Shown here piece after piece: positions 11,911-26,392 of a DNA stretch of 64,000 bases. How positions within the stretch are numbered: position 1 is the first letter of the stretch; every line of letters begins with the position of its first letter. The translations under genes were made by a program, and so were the position numbers. Source of the DNA: Panagrolaimus kolymaensis (taxonomy: Eukaryota; Nematoda; Chromadorea; Rhabditida; Panagrolaimidae). The notes beneath the pieces were generated by a model. It saw nothing but the letters and a program-made list of their open reading frames with translations. It was not told the DNA's origin and ran no database searches. Location of the stretch: assembly GCA_028622995.1 (NCBI GenBank), contig JAJQJQ010000078.1:434001-498000 (forward strand), written 5' to 3'.

Positions 11911-12136
11911 TTCCCAACAGGATTTTGGATTCCCCCCACTGGAAGTACCTCAATCGATGAACTTTTTTTGAACACATATATCAACAACAACAACAATATA
12001 AAGGTGTTGAGAAACGAAATCAACTTTGAGTTAGAGCTTGAATTGGACCTATGCTTTTTTAAGGCAAATATTTTTAATTAATTATATTAAAATTATTCCC
12101 AACGGGATTTTGAATCGCATGCACGGGAAGTACCTC
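11911..12136. repeat. Monomer run 9 (1): E6c, diverged
   Basis: Single edge monomer plus stub; the 869-bp spacing resumes. Confidence 0.92.
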
Positions 12137-12779
12137 AAATGTGATCCATTATTTATTTATGAAGCATTTAGGTACCTTAATTGAATTTAAAACTTTTTGA
12201 ATAAGAAAAAAAATTGCAGAGGAAAAGTGTTTTATTTTTATCGATATTTATGCATTTTTACACACGTTTTCAATGATATTTTTCCAATCCGATCCTATCC
12301 TATGGTGCCGATTTAGAAGCCTTCATTTATTTTATGAACACTTGTACGAAGCTTTGTCGATGCCCATTCTTGAAATGTGTTGGGTTTGATGGAGTTTTTT
12401 AGTTGAAAAGTAACAAAAAAAGAAGAAAAAAAGATTTGTAGAACGGGAAAAAAATATTTGTTTCATAAATAAAAATATTTAAATTTAATGTTTAAAATGT
12501 TTTTCACTTAAAGTAACCTTTTTTTAAGCTTAAAAACCTTGGCAAAAATCTATAAAATCCAAAAATATTTTTCTGTTTTAAAAATCTTGTAGTTTATCTA
12601 TTTTACTAAATATTCGAACTCCACTTTTTTTTTCAATCATTGAGCTCATCATCAAGATATTTGGGTTTTAAATAAATGAATAACATTAAAAAAATTTGCT
12701 GAATCATGTTTTGAATTAGAATTTTTTTTTTCAGAGGTTTTGTTGTTTTCAATATTTATTATTAAATATATTAAAATTA
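12137..12779. repeat. L block 10, cCT (recombinant), edge D
   Basis: First of three consecutive blocks sharing the recombinant haplotype of block 6. Confidence 0.93.
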
Positions 12780-13005
12780 TTCCCAACAGGATTTTGGATT
12801 CCCCCCACTGGAAGTACCTCAATCGATGAACTTTTTTTGAACACATATATCAACAACAACAACAATATAAAGGTGTTGAGAAACGAAATCAACTTTGAGT
12901 TAGAGCTTGAATTGGACCTATGCTTTTTTAAGGCAAATATTTTTAATTAATTATATTAAAATTATTCCCAACGGGATTTTGAATCGCATGCACGGGAAGT
13001 ACCTC
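12780..13005. repeat. Monomer run 10 (1): E6c, diverged
   Basis: As run 9. Confidence 0.92.
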
Positions 13006-13648
13006 AAATGTGATCCATTATTTATTTATGAAGCATTTAGGTACCTTAATTGAATTTAAAACTTTTTGAATAAGAAAAAAAATTGCAGAGGAAAAGTGTT
13101 TTATTTTTATCGATATTTATGCATTTTTACACACGTTTTCAATGATATTTTTCCAATCCGATCCTATCCTATGGTGCCGATTTAGAAGCCTTCATTTATT
13201 TTATGAACACTTGTACGAAGCTTTGTCGATGCCCATTCTTGAAATGTGTTGGGTTTGATGGAGTTTTTTAGTTGAAAAGTAACAAAAAAAGAAGAAAAAA
13301 AGATTTGTAGAACGGGAAAAAAATATTTGTTTCATAAATAAAAATATTTAAATTTAATGTTTAAAATGTTTTTCACTTAAAGTAACCTTTTTTTAAGCTT
13401 AAAAACCTTGGCAAAAATCTATAAAATCCAAAAATATTTTTCTGTTTTAAAAATCTTGTAGTTTATCTATTTTACTAAATATTCGAACTCCACTTTTTTT
13501 TTCAATCATTGAGCTCATCATCAAGATATTTGGGTTTTAAATAAATGAATAACATTAAAAAAATTTGCTGAATCATGTTTTGAATTAGAATTTTTTTTTT
13601 CAGAGGTTTTGTTGTTTTCAATATTTATTATTAAATATATTAAAATTA
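13006..13648. repeat. L block 11, cCT, edge D
   Basis: Same haplotype and edge as block 10, 869 bp later; reads as a tandem duplicate of it. Confidence 0.93.
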
Positions 13649-13874
13649 TTCCCAACAGGATTTTGGATTCCCCCCACTGGAAGTACCTCAATCGATGAAC
13701 TTTTTTTGAACACATATATCAACAACAACAACAATATAAAGGTGTTGAGAAACGAAATCAACTTTGAGTTAGAGCTTGAATTGGACCTATGCTTTTTTAA
13801 GGCAAATATTTTTAATTAATTATATTAAAATTATTCCCAACGGGATTTTGAATCGCATGCACGGGAAGTACCTC
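13649..13874. repeat. Monomer run 11 (1): E6c, diverged
   Basis: As run 9; last of the single-monomer runs. Confidence 0.92.
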
Positions 13875-14517
13875 AAATGTGATCCATTATTTATTTATGA
13901 AGCATTTAGGTACCTTAATTGAATTTAAAACTTTTTGAATAAGAAAAAAAATTGCAGAGGAAAAGTGTTTTATTTTTATCGATATTTATGCATTTTTACA
14001 CACGTTTTCAATGATATTTTTCCAATCCGATCCTATCCTATGGTGCCGATTTAGAAGCCTTCATTTATTTTATGAACACTTGTACGAAGCTTTGTCGATG
14101 CCCATTCTTGAAATGTGTTGGGTTTGATGGAGTTTTTTAGTTGAAAAGTAACAAAAAAAGAAGAAAAAAAGATTTGTAGAACGGGAAAAAAATATTTGTT
14201 TCATAAATAAAAATATTTAAATTTAATGTTTAAAATGTTTTTCACTTAAAGTAACCTTTTTTTAAGCTTAAAAACCTTGGCAAAAATCTATAAAATCCAA
14301 AAATATTTTTCTGTTTTAAAAATCTTGTAGTTTATCTATTTTACTAAATATTCGAACTCCACTTTTTTTTTCAATCATTGAGCTCATCATCAAGATATTT
14401 GGGTTTTAAATAAATGAATAACATTAAAAAAATTTGCTGAATCATGTTTTGAATTAGAATTTTTTTTTTCAGAGGTTTTGTTGTTTTCAATATTTATTAT
14501 TAAATATATTAAAATTA
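13875..14517. repeat. L block 12, cCT, edge S
   Basis: Last of the cCT trio; the right edge switches to the standard monomer, which ends the 869-bp domain. Confidence 0.93.
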
Positions 14518-15304
14518 TTCCAAACGGGATTTTGAATCGCATGCACGGGAAGTACCTCAATCGATGAACTTTTTTTTGAACACATATATCAACAACAACA
14601 ACAATATAAAGGTGTTGAGAAACGAAATCAACTTTGAGTTAGAGCTTGAATTGGACCTATGCTTTTTTAAGGCAAATATTTTTAATTAATTATATTAAAA
14701 TTATTCCAAACGGGATTTTGAATCGCATGCACGGGAAGTACCTCAATCGATGAACTTTTTTTTGAACACATATATCAACAACAACAACAATATAAAGGTG
14801 TTGAGAAACGAAATCAACTTTGAGTTAGATCTTGAATTGGACCTATGCTTTTTTTAAGGCAAATATTTTTAATTATTTATTTAATTATTATTCCCAACGG
14901 GATTTTGAATCGCATGCACGGGAAGTACCTCAATCGATGAACTTTTTTTTGAACACATATATCAACAACAACAACAATATAAAGGTGTTGAGAAACGAAA
15001 TCAACTTTGAGTTAGAGCTTGAATTGGACCTATGCTTTTTTAAGGCAAATATTTTTAATTATTTATTTAATTATTATTCCCAACGGGATTTTGAATCGCA
15101 TGCACGGGAAGTACCTCAATCGATGAACTTTTTTTTGAACACATATATCAACAACAACAACAATATAAAGGTGTTGAGAAACGAAATCAACTTTGAGTTA
15201 GAGCTTGAATTGGACCTATGCTTTTTTTAAGGCAAATATTTTTAATTAATTATATTAAAATTATTCCCAACGGGATTTTGAATCGCATGCACGGGAAGTA
15301 CCTC
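14518..15304. repeat. Monomer run 12 (4): E6c D7o E6o E7c
   Basis: Opens super-HOR copy 1. The D7o-E6o-E7c stretch reads open for 132 codons (14832-15230) because of one T6 between two o linkers. Confidence 0.92.
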
Positions 15305-15947
15305 AAATGTGATCCATTATTTATTTATGAAGCATTTAGGTACCTTAATTGAATTTAAAACTTTTTGAATAAGAAAAAAAATTGCAGAGGAAAAGTGTTT
15401 TATTTTTATCGATATTTATGCATTTTTACACACGTTTTCAATGATATTTTTCCAATCCGATCCTATCCTATGGTGCCGATTTAGAAGCCTTCATTTATTT
15501 TATGAACACTTGTACGAAGCTTTGTCGATGCCCATTCTTGAAATGTGTTGGGTTTGATGGAGTTTTTTAGTTGAAAAGTAACAAAAAAAGAAGAAAAAAA
15601 GATCTGTAGAACGGGAAAAAAATATTTGTTTCATAAATAAAAATATTTAAATTTAATGTTTAAAATGTTTTTCACTTAAAGTAACCTTTTTTTAAGCTTA
15701 AAAACCTTGGCAAAAATCTATAAAATCCAAAAATATTTTTCTGTTTTAAAAATCTTGTAGTTTATCTATTTTACTAAATATTCGAACTCCACTTTTTTTT
15801 TCAATCATTGAGCTCATCATCAAGATATTTGGGTTTTAAATAAATGAATAACATTAAAAAAATTTGCTGAATCATGTTTTGAATTAGAATTTTTTTTTTC
15901 AGAGGTTTTGTTGTTTTCAATATTTATTATTAAATATATTAAAATTA
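15305..15947. repeat. L block 13, cCC, edge D
   Basis: First L of the first 5036-bp super-HOR copy. Confidence 0.93.
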
Positions 15948-17107
15948 TTCCCAACAGGATTTTGGATTCCCCCCACTGGAAGTACCTCAATCGATGAACT
16001 TTTTTTGAACACATATATCAACAACAACAACAATATAAAGGTGTTGAGAAACGAAATCAACTTTGAGTTAGAGCTTGAATTGGACCTATGCTTTTTTTAA
16101 GGCAAATATTTTTAATTAATTATATTAAAATTATTCCAAACGGGATTTTGAATCGCATGCACGGGAAGTACCTCAATCGATGAACTTTTTTTTGAACACA
16201 TATATCAACAACAACAACAATATAAAGGTGTTGAGAAACGAAATCAACTTTGAGTTAGATCTTGAATTGGACCTATGCTTTTTTTAAGGCAAATATTTTT
16301 AATTAATTATATTAAAATTATTCCAAACGGGATTTTGAATCGCATGCACGGGAAGTACCTCAATCGATGAACTTTTTTTTGAACACATATATCAACAACA
16401 ACAACAATATAAAGGTGTTGAGAAACGAAATCAACTTTGAGTTAGATCTTGAATTGGACCTATGCTTTTTTTAAGGCAAATATTTTTAATTATTTATTTA
16501 ATTATTATTCCCAACGGGATTTTGAATCGCATGCACGGGAAGTACCTCAATCGATGAACTTTTTTTTGAACACATATATCAACAACAACAACAATATAAA
16601 GGTGTTGAGAAACGAAATCAACTTTGAGTTAGAGCTTGAATTGGACCTATGCTTTTTTTAAGGCAAATATTTTTAATTAATTATATTAAAATTATTCCAA
16701 ACGGGATTTTGAATCGCATGCACGGGAAGTACCTCAATCGATGAACTTTTTTTTGAACACATATATCAACAACAACAACAATATAAAGGTGTTGAGAAAC
16801 GAAATCAACTTTGAGTTAGATCTTGAATTGGACCTATGCTTTTTTAAGGCAAATATTTTTAATTATTTATTTAATTATTATTCCCAACGGGATTTTGAAT
16901 CGCATGCACGGGAAGTACCTCAATCGATGAACTTTTTTTTGAACACATATATCAACAACAACAACAATATAAAGGTGTTGAGAAACGAAATCAACTTTGA
17001 GTTAGAGCTTGAATTGGACCTATGCTTTTTTAAGGCAAATATTTTTAATTAATTATATTAAAATTATTCCAAACGGGATTTTGAATCGCATGCACGGGAA
17101 GTACCTC
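15948..17107. repeat. Monomer run 13 (6): E7c D7c D7o E7c D6o E6c
   Basis: Same series as run 4. Confidence 0.92.
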
Positions 17108-17750
17108 AAATGTGATCCATTATTTATTTATGAAGCATTTAGGTACCTTAATTGAATTTAAAACTTTTTGAATAAGAAAAAAAATTGCAGAGGAAAAGTG
17201 TTTTATTTTTATCGATATTTATGCATTTTTAAACACGTTTTCAATGATATTTTTCCAATCCGATCCTATCCTATGGTGCCGATTTAGAAGCCTTCATTTA
17301 TTTTATGAACACTTGTACGAAGCTTTGTCGATGCCCATTCTTGAAATGTGTTGGGTTTGATGGAGTTTTTTAGTTGAAAAGTAACAAAAAAAGAAGAAAA
17401 AAAGATTTGTAGAACGGGAAAAAAATATTTGTTTCATAAATAAAAATATTTAAATTTAATGTTTAAAATGTTTTTCACTTAAAGTAACCTTTTTTTAAGC
17501 TTAAAAACCTTGGCAAAAATCTATAAAATCCAAAAATATTTTTCTGTTTTAAAAATCTTGTAGTTTATCTATTTTACTAAATATTCGAACTCCACTTTTT
17601 TTTTCAATCATTGAGCTCATCATCAAGATATTTGGGTTTTAAATAAATGAATAACATTAAAAAAATTTGCTGAATCATGTTTTGAATTAGAATTTTTTTT
17701 TTCAGAGGTTTTGTTGTTTTCAATATTTATTATTAAATATATTAAAATTA
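17108..17750. repeat. L block 14, aAT, edge D
   Basis: Second L of super-HOR copy 1. Confidence 0.93.
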
Positions 17751-18910
17751 TTCCCAACAGGATTTTGGATTCCCCCCACTGGAAGTACCTCAATCGATGA
17801 ACTTTTTTTGAACACATATATCAACAACAACAACAATATAAAGGTGTTGAGAAACGAAATCAACTTTGAGTTAGAGCTTGAATTGGACCTATGCTTTTTT
17901 TAAGGCAAATATTTTTAATTAATTATATTAAAATTATTCCAAACGGGATTTTGAATCGCATGCACGGGAAGTACCTCAATCGATGAACTTTTTTTTGAAC
18001 ACATATATCAACAACAACAACAATATAAAGGTGTTGAGAAACGAAATCAACTTTGAGTTAGATCTTGAATTGGACCTATGCTTTTTTTAAGGCAAATATT
18101 TTTAATTAATTATATTAAAATTATTCCAAACGGGATTTTGAATCGCATGCACGGGAAGTACCTCAATCGATGAACTTTTTTTTGAACACATATATCAACA
18201 ACAACAACAATATAAAGGTGTTGAGAAACGAAATCAACTTTGAGTTAGATCTTGAATTGGACCTATGCTTTTTTTAAGGCAAATATTTTTAATTATTTAT
18301 TTAATTATTATTCCCAACGGGATTTTGAATCGCATGCACGGGAAGTACCTCAATCGATGAACTTTTTTTTGAACACATATATCAACAACAACAACAATAT
18401 AAAGGTGTTGAGAAACGAAATCAACTTTGAGTTAGAGCTTGAATTGGACCTATGCTTTTTTTAAGGCAAATATTTTTAATTAATTATATTAAAATTATTC
18501 CAAACGGGATTTTGAATCGCATGCACGGGAAGTACCTCAATCGATGAACTTTTTTTTGAACACATATATCAACAACAACAACAATATAAAGGTGTTGAGA
18601 AACGAAATCAACTTTGAGTTAGATCTTGAATTGGACCTATGCTTTTTTAAGGCAAATATTTTTAATTATTTATTTAATTATTATTCCCAACGGGATTTTG
18701 AATCGCATGCACGGGAAGTACCTCAATCGATGAACTTTTTTTTGAACACATATATCAACAACAACAACAATATAAAGGTGTTGAGAAACGAAATCAACTT
18801 TGAGTTAGAGCTTGAATTGGACCTATGCTTTTTTAAGGCAAATATTTTTAATTAATTATATTAAAATTATTCCAAACGGGATTTTGAATCGCATGCACGG
18901 GAAGTACCTC
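17751..18910. repeat. Monomer run 14 (6): E7c D7c D7o E7c D6o E6c
   Basis: Same series as run 13, 1803 bp on. Confidence 0.92.
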
Positions 18911-19553
18911 AAATGTGATCCATTATTTATTTATGAAGCATTTAGGTACCTTAATTGAATTTAAAACTTTTTGAATAAGAAAAAAAATTGCAGAGGAAAA
19001 GTGTTTTATTTTTATCGATATTTATGCATTTTTAAACACGTTTTCAATGATATTTTTCCAATCCGATCCTATCCTATGGTGCCGATTTAGAAGCCTTCAT
19101 TTATTTTATGAACACTTGTACGAAGCTTTGTCGATGCCCATTCTTGAAATGTGTTGGGTTTGATGGAGTTTTTTAGTTGAAAAGTAACAAAAAAAGAAGA
19201 AAAAAAGATTTGTAGAACGGGAAAAAAATATTTGTTTCATAAATAAAAATATTTAAATTTAATGTTTAAAATGTTTTTCACTTAAAGTAACCTTTTTTTA
19301 AGCTTAAAAACCTTGGCAAAAATCTATAAAATCCAAAAATATTTTTCTGTTTTAAAAATCTTGTAGTTTATCTATTTTACTAAATATTCGAACTCCACTT
19401 TTTTTTTCAATCATTGAGCTCATCATCAAGATATTTGGGTTTTAAATAAATGAATAACATTAAAAAAATTTGCTGAATCATGTTTTGAATTAGAATTTTT
19501 TTTTTCAGAGGTTTTGTTGTTTTCAATATTTATTATTAAATATATTAAAATTA
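18911..19553. repeat. L block 15, aAT, edge S
   Basis: Third L of super-HOR copy 1. Confidence 0.93.
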
Positions 19554-20340
19554 TTCCAAACGGGATTTTGAATCGCATGCACGGGAAGTACCTCAATCGA
19601 TGAACTTTTTTTTGAACACATATATCAACAACAACAACAATATAAAGGTGTTGAGAAACGAAATCAACTTTGAGTTAGAGCTTGAATTGGACCTATGCTT
19701 TTTTAAGGCAAATATTTTTAATTAATTATATTAAAATTATTCCAAACGGGATTTTGAATCGCATGCACGGGAAGTACCTCAATCGATGAACTTTTTTTTG
19801 AACACATATATCAACAACAACAACAATATAAAGGTGTTGAGAAACGAAATCAACTTTGAGTTAGATCTTGAATTGGACCTATGCTTTTTTTAAGGCAAAT
19901 ATTTTTAATTATTTATTTAATTATTATTCCCAACGGGATTTTGAATCGCATGCACGGGAAGTACCTCAATCGATGAACTTTTTTTTGAACACATATATCA
20001 ACAACAACAACAATATAAAGGTGTTGAGAAACGAAATCAACTTTGAGTTAGAGCTTGAATTGGACCTATGCTTTTTTAAGGCAAATATTTTTAATTATTT
20101 ATTTAATTATTATTCCCAACGGGATTTTGAATCGCATGCACGGGAAGTACCTCAATCGATGAACTTTTTTTTGAACACATATATCAACAACAACAACAAT
20201 ATAAAGGTGTTGAGAAACGAAATCAACTTTGAGTTAGAGCTTGAATTGGACCTATGCTTTTTTTAAGGCAAATATTTTTAATTAATTATATTAAAATTAT
20301 TCCCAACGGGATTTTGAATCGCATGCACGGGAAGTACCTC
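19554..20340. repeat. Monomer run 15 (4): E6c D7o E6o E7c
   Basis: Opens super-HOR copy 2; equals run 12 at +5036. Confidence 0.92.
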
Positions 20341-20983
20341 AAATGTGATCCATTATTTATTTATGAAGCATTTAGGTACCTTAATTGAATTTAAAACTTT
20401 TTGAATAAGAAAAAAAATTGCAGAGGAAAAGTGTTTTATTTTTATCGATATTTATGCATTTTTACACACGTTTTCAATGATATTTTTCCAATCCGATCCT
20501 ATCCTATGGTGCCGATTTAGAAGCCTTCATTTATTTTATGAACACTTGTACGAAGCTTTGTCGATGCCCATTCTTGAAATGTGTTGGGTTTGATGGAGTT
20601 TTTTAGTTGAAAAGTAACAAAAAAAGAAGAAAAAAAGATCTGTAGAACGGGAAAAAAATATTTGTTTCATAAATAAAAATATTTAAATTTAATGTTTAAA
20701 ATGTTTTTCACTTAAAGTAACCTTTTTTTAAGCTTAAAAACCTTGGCAAAAATCTATAAAATCCAAAAATATTTTTCTGTTTTAAAAATCTTGTAGTTTA
20801 TCTATTTTACTAAATATTCGAACTCCACTTTTTTTTTCAATCATTGAGCTCATCATCAAGATATTTGGGTTTTAAATAAATGAATAACATTAAAAAAATT
20901 TGCTGAATCATGTTTTGAATTAGAATTTTTTTTTTCAGAGGTTTTGTTGTTTTCAATATTTATTATTAAATATATTAAAATTA
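20341..20983. repeat. L block 16, cCC, edge D
   Basis: Exactly 5036 bp after block 13, same haplotype and edge. Confidence 0.93.
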
Positions 20984-22143
20984 TTCCCAACAGGATTTTG
21001 GATTCCCCCCACTGGAAGTACCTCAATCGATGAACTTTTTTTGAACACATATATCAACAACAACAACAATATAAAGGTGTTGAGAAACGAAATCAACTTT
21101 GAGTTAGAGCTTGAATTGGACCTATGCTTTTTTTAAGGCAAATATTTTTAATTAATTATATTAAAATTATTCCAAACGGGATTTTGAATCGCATGCACGG
21201 GAAGTACCTCAATCGATGAACTTTTTTTTGAACACATATATCAACAACAACAACAATATAAAGGTGTTGAGAAACGAAATCAACTTTGAGTTAGATCTTG
21301 AATTGGACCTATGCTTTTTTTAAGGCAAATATTTTTAATTAATTATATTAAAATTATTCCAAACGGGATTTTGAATCGCATGCACGGGAAGTACCTCAAT
21401 CGATGAACTTTTTTTTGAACACATATATCAACAACAACAACAATATAAAGGTGTTGAGAAACGAAATCAACTTTGAGTTAGATCTTGAATTGGACCTATG
21501 CTTTTTTTAAGGCAAATATTTTTAATTATTTATTTAATTATTATTCCCAACGGGATTTTGAATCGCATGCACGGGAAGTACCTCAATCGATGAACTTTTT
21601 TTTGAACACATATATCAACAACAACAACAATATAAAGGTGTTGAGAAACGAAATCAACTTTGAGTTAGAGCTTGAATTGGACCTATGCTTTTTTTAAGGC
21701 AAATATTTTTAATTAATTATATTAAAATTATTCCAAACGGGATTTTGAATCGCATGCACGGGAAGTACCTCAATCGATGAACTTTTTTTTGAACACATAT
21801 ATCAACAACAACAACAATATAAAGGTGTTGAGAAACGAAATCAACTTTGAGTTAGATCTTGAATTGGACCTATGCTTTTTTAAGGCAAATATTTTTAATT
21901 ATTTATTTAATTATTATTCCCAACGGGATTTTGAATCGCATGCACGGGAAGTACCTCAATCGATGAACTTTTTTTTGAACACATATATCAACAACAACAA
22001 CAATATAAAGGTGTTGAGAAACGAAATCAACTTTGAGTTAGAGCTTGAATTGGACCTATGCTTTTTTAAGGCAAATATTTTTAATTAATTATATTAAAAT
22101 TATTCCAAACGGGATTTTGAATCGCATGCACGGGAAGTACCTC
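20984..22143. repeat. Monomer run 16 (6): E7c D7c D7o E7c D6o E6c
   Basis: Equals run 13 at +5036. Confidence 0.92.
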
Positions 22144-22786
22144 AAATGTGATCCATTATTTATTTATGAAGCATTTAGGTACCTTAATTGAATTTAAAAC
22201 TTTTTGAATAAGAAAAAAAATTGCAGAGGAAAAGTGTTTTATTTTTATCGATATTTATGCATTTTTAAACACGTTTTCAATGATATTTTTCCAATCCGAT
22301 CCTATCCTATGGTGCCGATTTAGAAGCCTTCATTTATTTTATGAACACTTGTACGAAGCTTTGTCGATGCCCATTCTTGAAATGTGTTGGGTTTGATGGA
22401 GTTTTTTAGTTGAAAAGTAACAAAAAAAGAAGAAAAAAAGATCTGTAGAACGGGAAAAAAATATTTGTTTCATAAATAAAAATATTTAAATTTAATGTTT
22501 AAAATGTTTTTCACTTAAAGTAACCTTTTTTTAAGCTTAAAAACCTTGGCAAAAATCTATAAAATCCAAAAATATTTTTCTGTTTTAAAAATCTTGTAGT
22601 TTATCTATTTTACTAAATATTCGAACTCCACTTTTTTTTTCAATCATTGAGCTCATCATCAAGATATTTGGGTTTTAAATAAATGAATAACATTAAAAAA
22701 ATTTGCTGAATCATGTTTTGAATTAGAATTTTTTTTTTCAGAGGTTTTGTTGTTTTCAATATTTATTATTAAATATATTAAAATTA
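22144..22786. repeat. L block 17, aAC (recombinant), edge D
   Basis: Exactly 5036 bp after block 14, but C at site 3 (GATCTG near 22441) where block 14 has T; the only aAC block. Either a point change or a conversion from a CC block. Confidence 0.93.
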
Positions 22787-23946
22787 TTCCCAACAGGATT
22801 TTGGATTCCCCCCACTGGAAGTACCTCAATCGATGAACTTTTTTTGAACACATATATCAACAACAACAACAATATAAAGGTGTTGAGAAACGAAATCAAC
22901 TTTGAGTTAGAGCTTGAATTGGACCTATGCTTTTTTTAAGGCAAATATTTTTAATTAATTATATTAAAATTATTCCAAACGGGATTTTGAATCGCATGCA
23001 CGGGAAGTACCTCAATCGATGAACTTTTTTTTGAACACATATATCAACAACAACAACAATATAAAGGTGTTGAGAAACGAAATCAACTTTGAGTTAGATC
23101 TTGAATTGGACCTATGCTTTTTTTAAGGCAAATATTTTTAATTAATTATATTAAAATTATTCCAAACGGGATTTTGAATCGCATGCACGGGAAGTACCTC
23201 AATCGATGAACTTTTTTTTGAACACATATATCAACAACAACAACAATATAAAGGTGTTGAGAAACGAAATCAACTTTGAGTTAGATCTTGAATTGGACCT
23301 ATGCTTTTTTTAAGGCAAATATTTTTAATTATTTATTTAATTATTATTCCCAACGGGATTTTGAATCGCATGCACGGGAAGTACCTCAATCGATGAACTT
23401 TTTTTTGAACACATATATCAACAACAACAACAATATAAAGGTGTTGAGAAACGAAATCAACTTTGAGTTAGAGCTTGAATTGGACCTATGCTTTTTTTAA
23501 GGCAAATATTTTTAATTAATTATATTAAAATTATTCCAAACGGGATTTTGAATCGCATGCACGGGAAGTACCTCAATCGATGAACTTTTTTTTGAACACA
23601 TATATCAACAACAACAACAATATAAAGGTGTTGAGAAACGAAATCAACTTTGAGTTAGATCTTGAATTGGACCTATGCTTTTTTAAGGCAAATATTTTTA
23701 ATTATTTATTTAATTATTATTCCCAACGGGATTTTGAATCGCATGCACGGGAAGTACCTCAATCGATGAACTTTTTTTTGAACACATATATCAACAACAA
23801 CAACAATATAAAGGTGTTGAGAAACGAAATCAACTTTGAGTTAGAGCTTGAATTGGACCTATGCTTTTTTAAGGCAAATATTTTTAATTAATTATATTAA
23901 AATTATTCCAAACGGGATTTTGAATCGCATGCACGGGAAGTACCTC
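22787..23946. repeat. Monomer run 17 (6): E7c D7c D7o E7c D6o E6c
   Basis: Equals run 14 at +5036. Confidence 0.92.
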
Positions 23947-24589
23947 AAATGTGATCCATTATTTATTTATGAAGCATTTAGGTACCTTAATTGAATTTAA
24001 AACTTTTTGAATAAGAAAAAAAATTGCAGAGGAAAAGTGTTTTATTTTTATCGATATTTATGCATTTTTAAACACGTTTTCAATGATATTTTTCCAATCC
24101 GATCCTATCCTATGGTGCCGATTTAGAAGCCTTCATTTATTTTATGAACACTTGTACGAAGCTTTGTCGATGCCCATTCTTGAAATGTGTTGGGTTTGAT
24201 GGAGTTTTTTAGTTGAAAAGTAACAAAAAAAGAAGAAAAAAAGATTTGTAGAACGGGAAAAAAATATTTGTTTCATAAATAAAAATATTTAAATTTAATG
24301 TTTAAAATGTTTTTCACTTAAAGTAACCTTTTTTTAAGCTTAAAAACCTTGGCAAAAATCTATAAAATCCAAAAATATTTTTCTGTTTTAAAAATCTTGT
24401 AGTTTATCTATTTTACTAAATATTCGAACTCCACTTTTTTTTTCAATCATTGAGCTCATCATCAAGATATTTGGGTTTTAAATAAATGAATAACATTAAA
24501 AAAATTTGCTGAATCATGTTTTGAATTAGAATTTTTTTTTTCAGAGGTTTTGTTGTTTTCAATATTTATTATTAAATATATTAAAATTA
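23947..24589. repeat. L block 18, aAT, edge S
   Basis: Exactly 5036 bp after block 15, same haplotype and edge. Confidence 0.93.
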
Positions 24590-25749
24590 TTCCAAACGGG
24601 ATTTTGAATCGCATGCACGGGAAGTACCTCAATCGATGAACTTTTTTTTGAACACATATATCAACAACAACAACAATATAAAGGTGTTGAGAAACGAAAT
24701 CAACTTTGAGTTAGAGCTTGAATTGGACCTATGCTTTTTTAAGGCAAATATTTTTAATTAATTATATTAAAATTATTCCAAACGGGATTTTGAATCGCAT
24801 GCACGGGAAGTACCTCAATCGATGAACTTTTTTTTGAACACATATATCAACAACAACAACAATATAAAGGTGTTGAGAAACGAAATCAACTTTGAGTTAG
24901 ATCTTGAATTGGACCTATGCTTTTTTTAAGGCAAATATTTTTAATTATTTATTTAATTATTATTCCCAACGGGATTTTGAATCGCATGCACGGGAAGTAC
25001 CTCAATCGATGAACTTTTTTTTGAACACATATATCAACAACAACAACAATATAAAGGTGTTGAGAAACGAAATCAACTTTGAGTTAGAGCTTGAATTGGA
25101 CCTATGCTTTTTTAAGGCAAATATTTTTAATTAATTATATTAAAATTATTCCAAACGGGATTTTGAATCGCATGCACGGGAAGTACCTCAATCGATGAAC
25201 TTTTTTTTGAACACATATATCAACAACAACAACAATATAAAGGTGTTGAGAAACGAAATCAACTTTGAGTTAGATCTTGAATTGGACCTATGCTTTTTTT
25301 AAGGCAAATATTTTTAATTATTTATTTAATTATTATTCCCAACGGGATTTTGAATCGCATGCACGGGAAGTACCTCAATCGATGAACTTTTTTTTGAACA
25401 CATATATCAACAACAACAACAATATAAAGGTGTTGAGAAACGAAATCAACTTTGAGTTAGAGCTTGAATTGGACCTATGCTTTTTTAAGGCAAATATTTT
25501 TAATTATTTATTTAATTATTATTCCCAACGGGATTTTGAATCGCATGCACGGGAAGTACCTCAATCGATGAACTTTTTTTTGAACACATATATCAACAAC
25601 AACAACAATATAAAGGTGTTGAGAAACGAAATCAACTTTGAGTTAGAGCTTGAATTGGACCTATGCTTTTTTTAAGGCAAATATTTTTAATTAATTATAT
25701 TAAAATTATTCCCAACGGGATTTTGAATCGCATGCACGGGAAGTACCTC
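24590..25749. repeat. Monomer run 18 (6): E6c D7o E6c D7o E6o E7c
   Basis: The 4-monomer series with its E6c-D7o pair duplicated (373 bp). Confidence 0.92.
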
Positions 25750-26392
25750 AAATGTGATCCATTATTTATTTATGAAGCATTTAGGTACCTTAATTGAATT
25801 TAAAACTTTTTGAATAAGAAAAAAAATTGCAGAGGAAAAGTGTTTTATTTTTATCGATATTTATGCATTTTTACACACGTTTTCAATGATATTTTTCCAA
25901 TCCGATCCTATCCTATGGTGCCGATTTAGAAGCCTTCATTTATTTTATGAACACTTGTACGAAGCTTTGTCGATGCCCATTCTTGAAATGTGTTGGGTTT
26001 GATGGAGTTTTTTAGTTGAAAAGTAACAAAAAAAGAAGAAAAAAAGATCTGTAGAACGGGAAAAAAATATTTGTTTCATAAATAAAAATATTTAAATTTA
26101 ATGTTTAAAATGTTTTTCACTTAAAGTAACCTTTTTTTAAGCTTAAAAACCTTGGCAAAAATCTATAAAATCCAAAAATATTTTTCTGTTTTAAAAATCT
26201 TGTAGTTTATCTATTTTACTAAATATTCGAACTCCACTTTTTTTTTCAATCATTGAGCTCATCATCAAGATATTTGGGTTTTAAATAAATGAATAACATT
26301 AAAAAAATTTGCTGAATCATGTTTTGAATTAGAATTTTTTTTTTCAGAGGTTTTGTTGTTTTCAATATTTATTATTAAATATATTAAAATTA
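25750..26392. repeat. L block 19, cCC, edge D
   Basis: Corresponds to block 16 by haplotype, but displaced 373 bp by two extra monomers upstream. Confidence 0.93.

Larger units (their letters stand above)
8474..14517. repeat. 869-bp HOR domain (L plus one monomer)
   Basis: Seven L blocks (6 to 12) at spacings 869, 869, 1056, 869, 869, 869. This is the densest L domain of the window. Confidence 0.9.
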
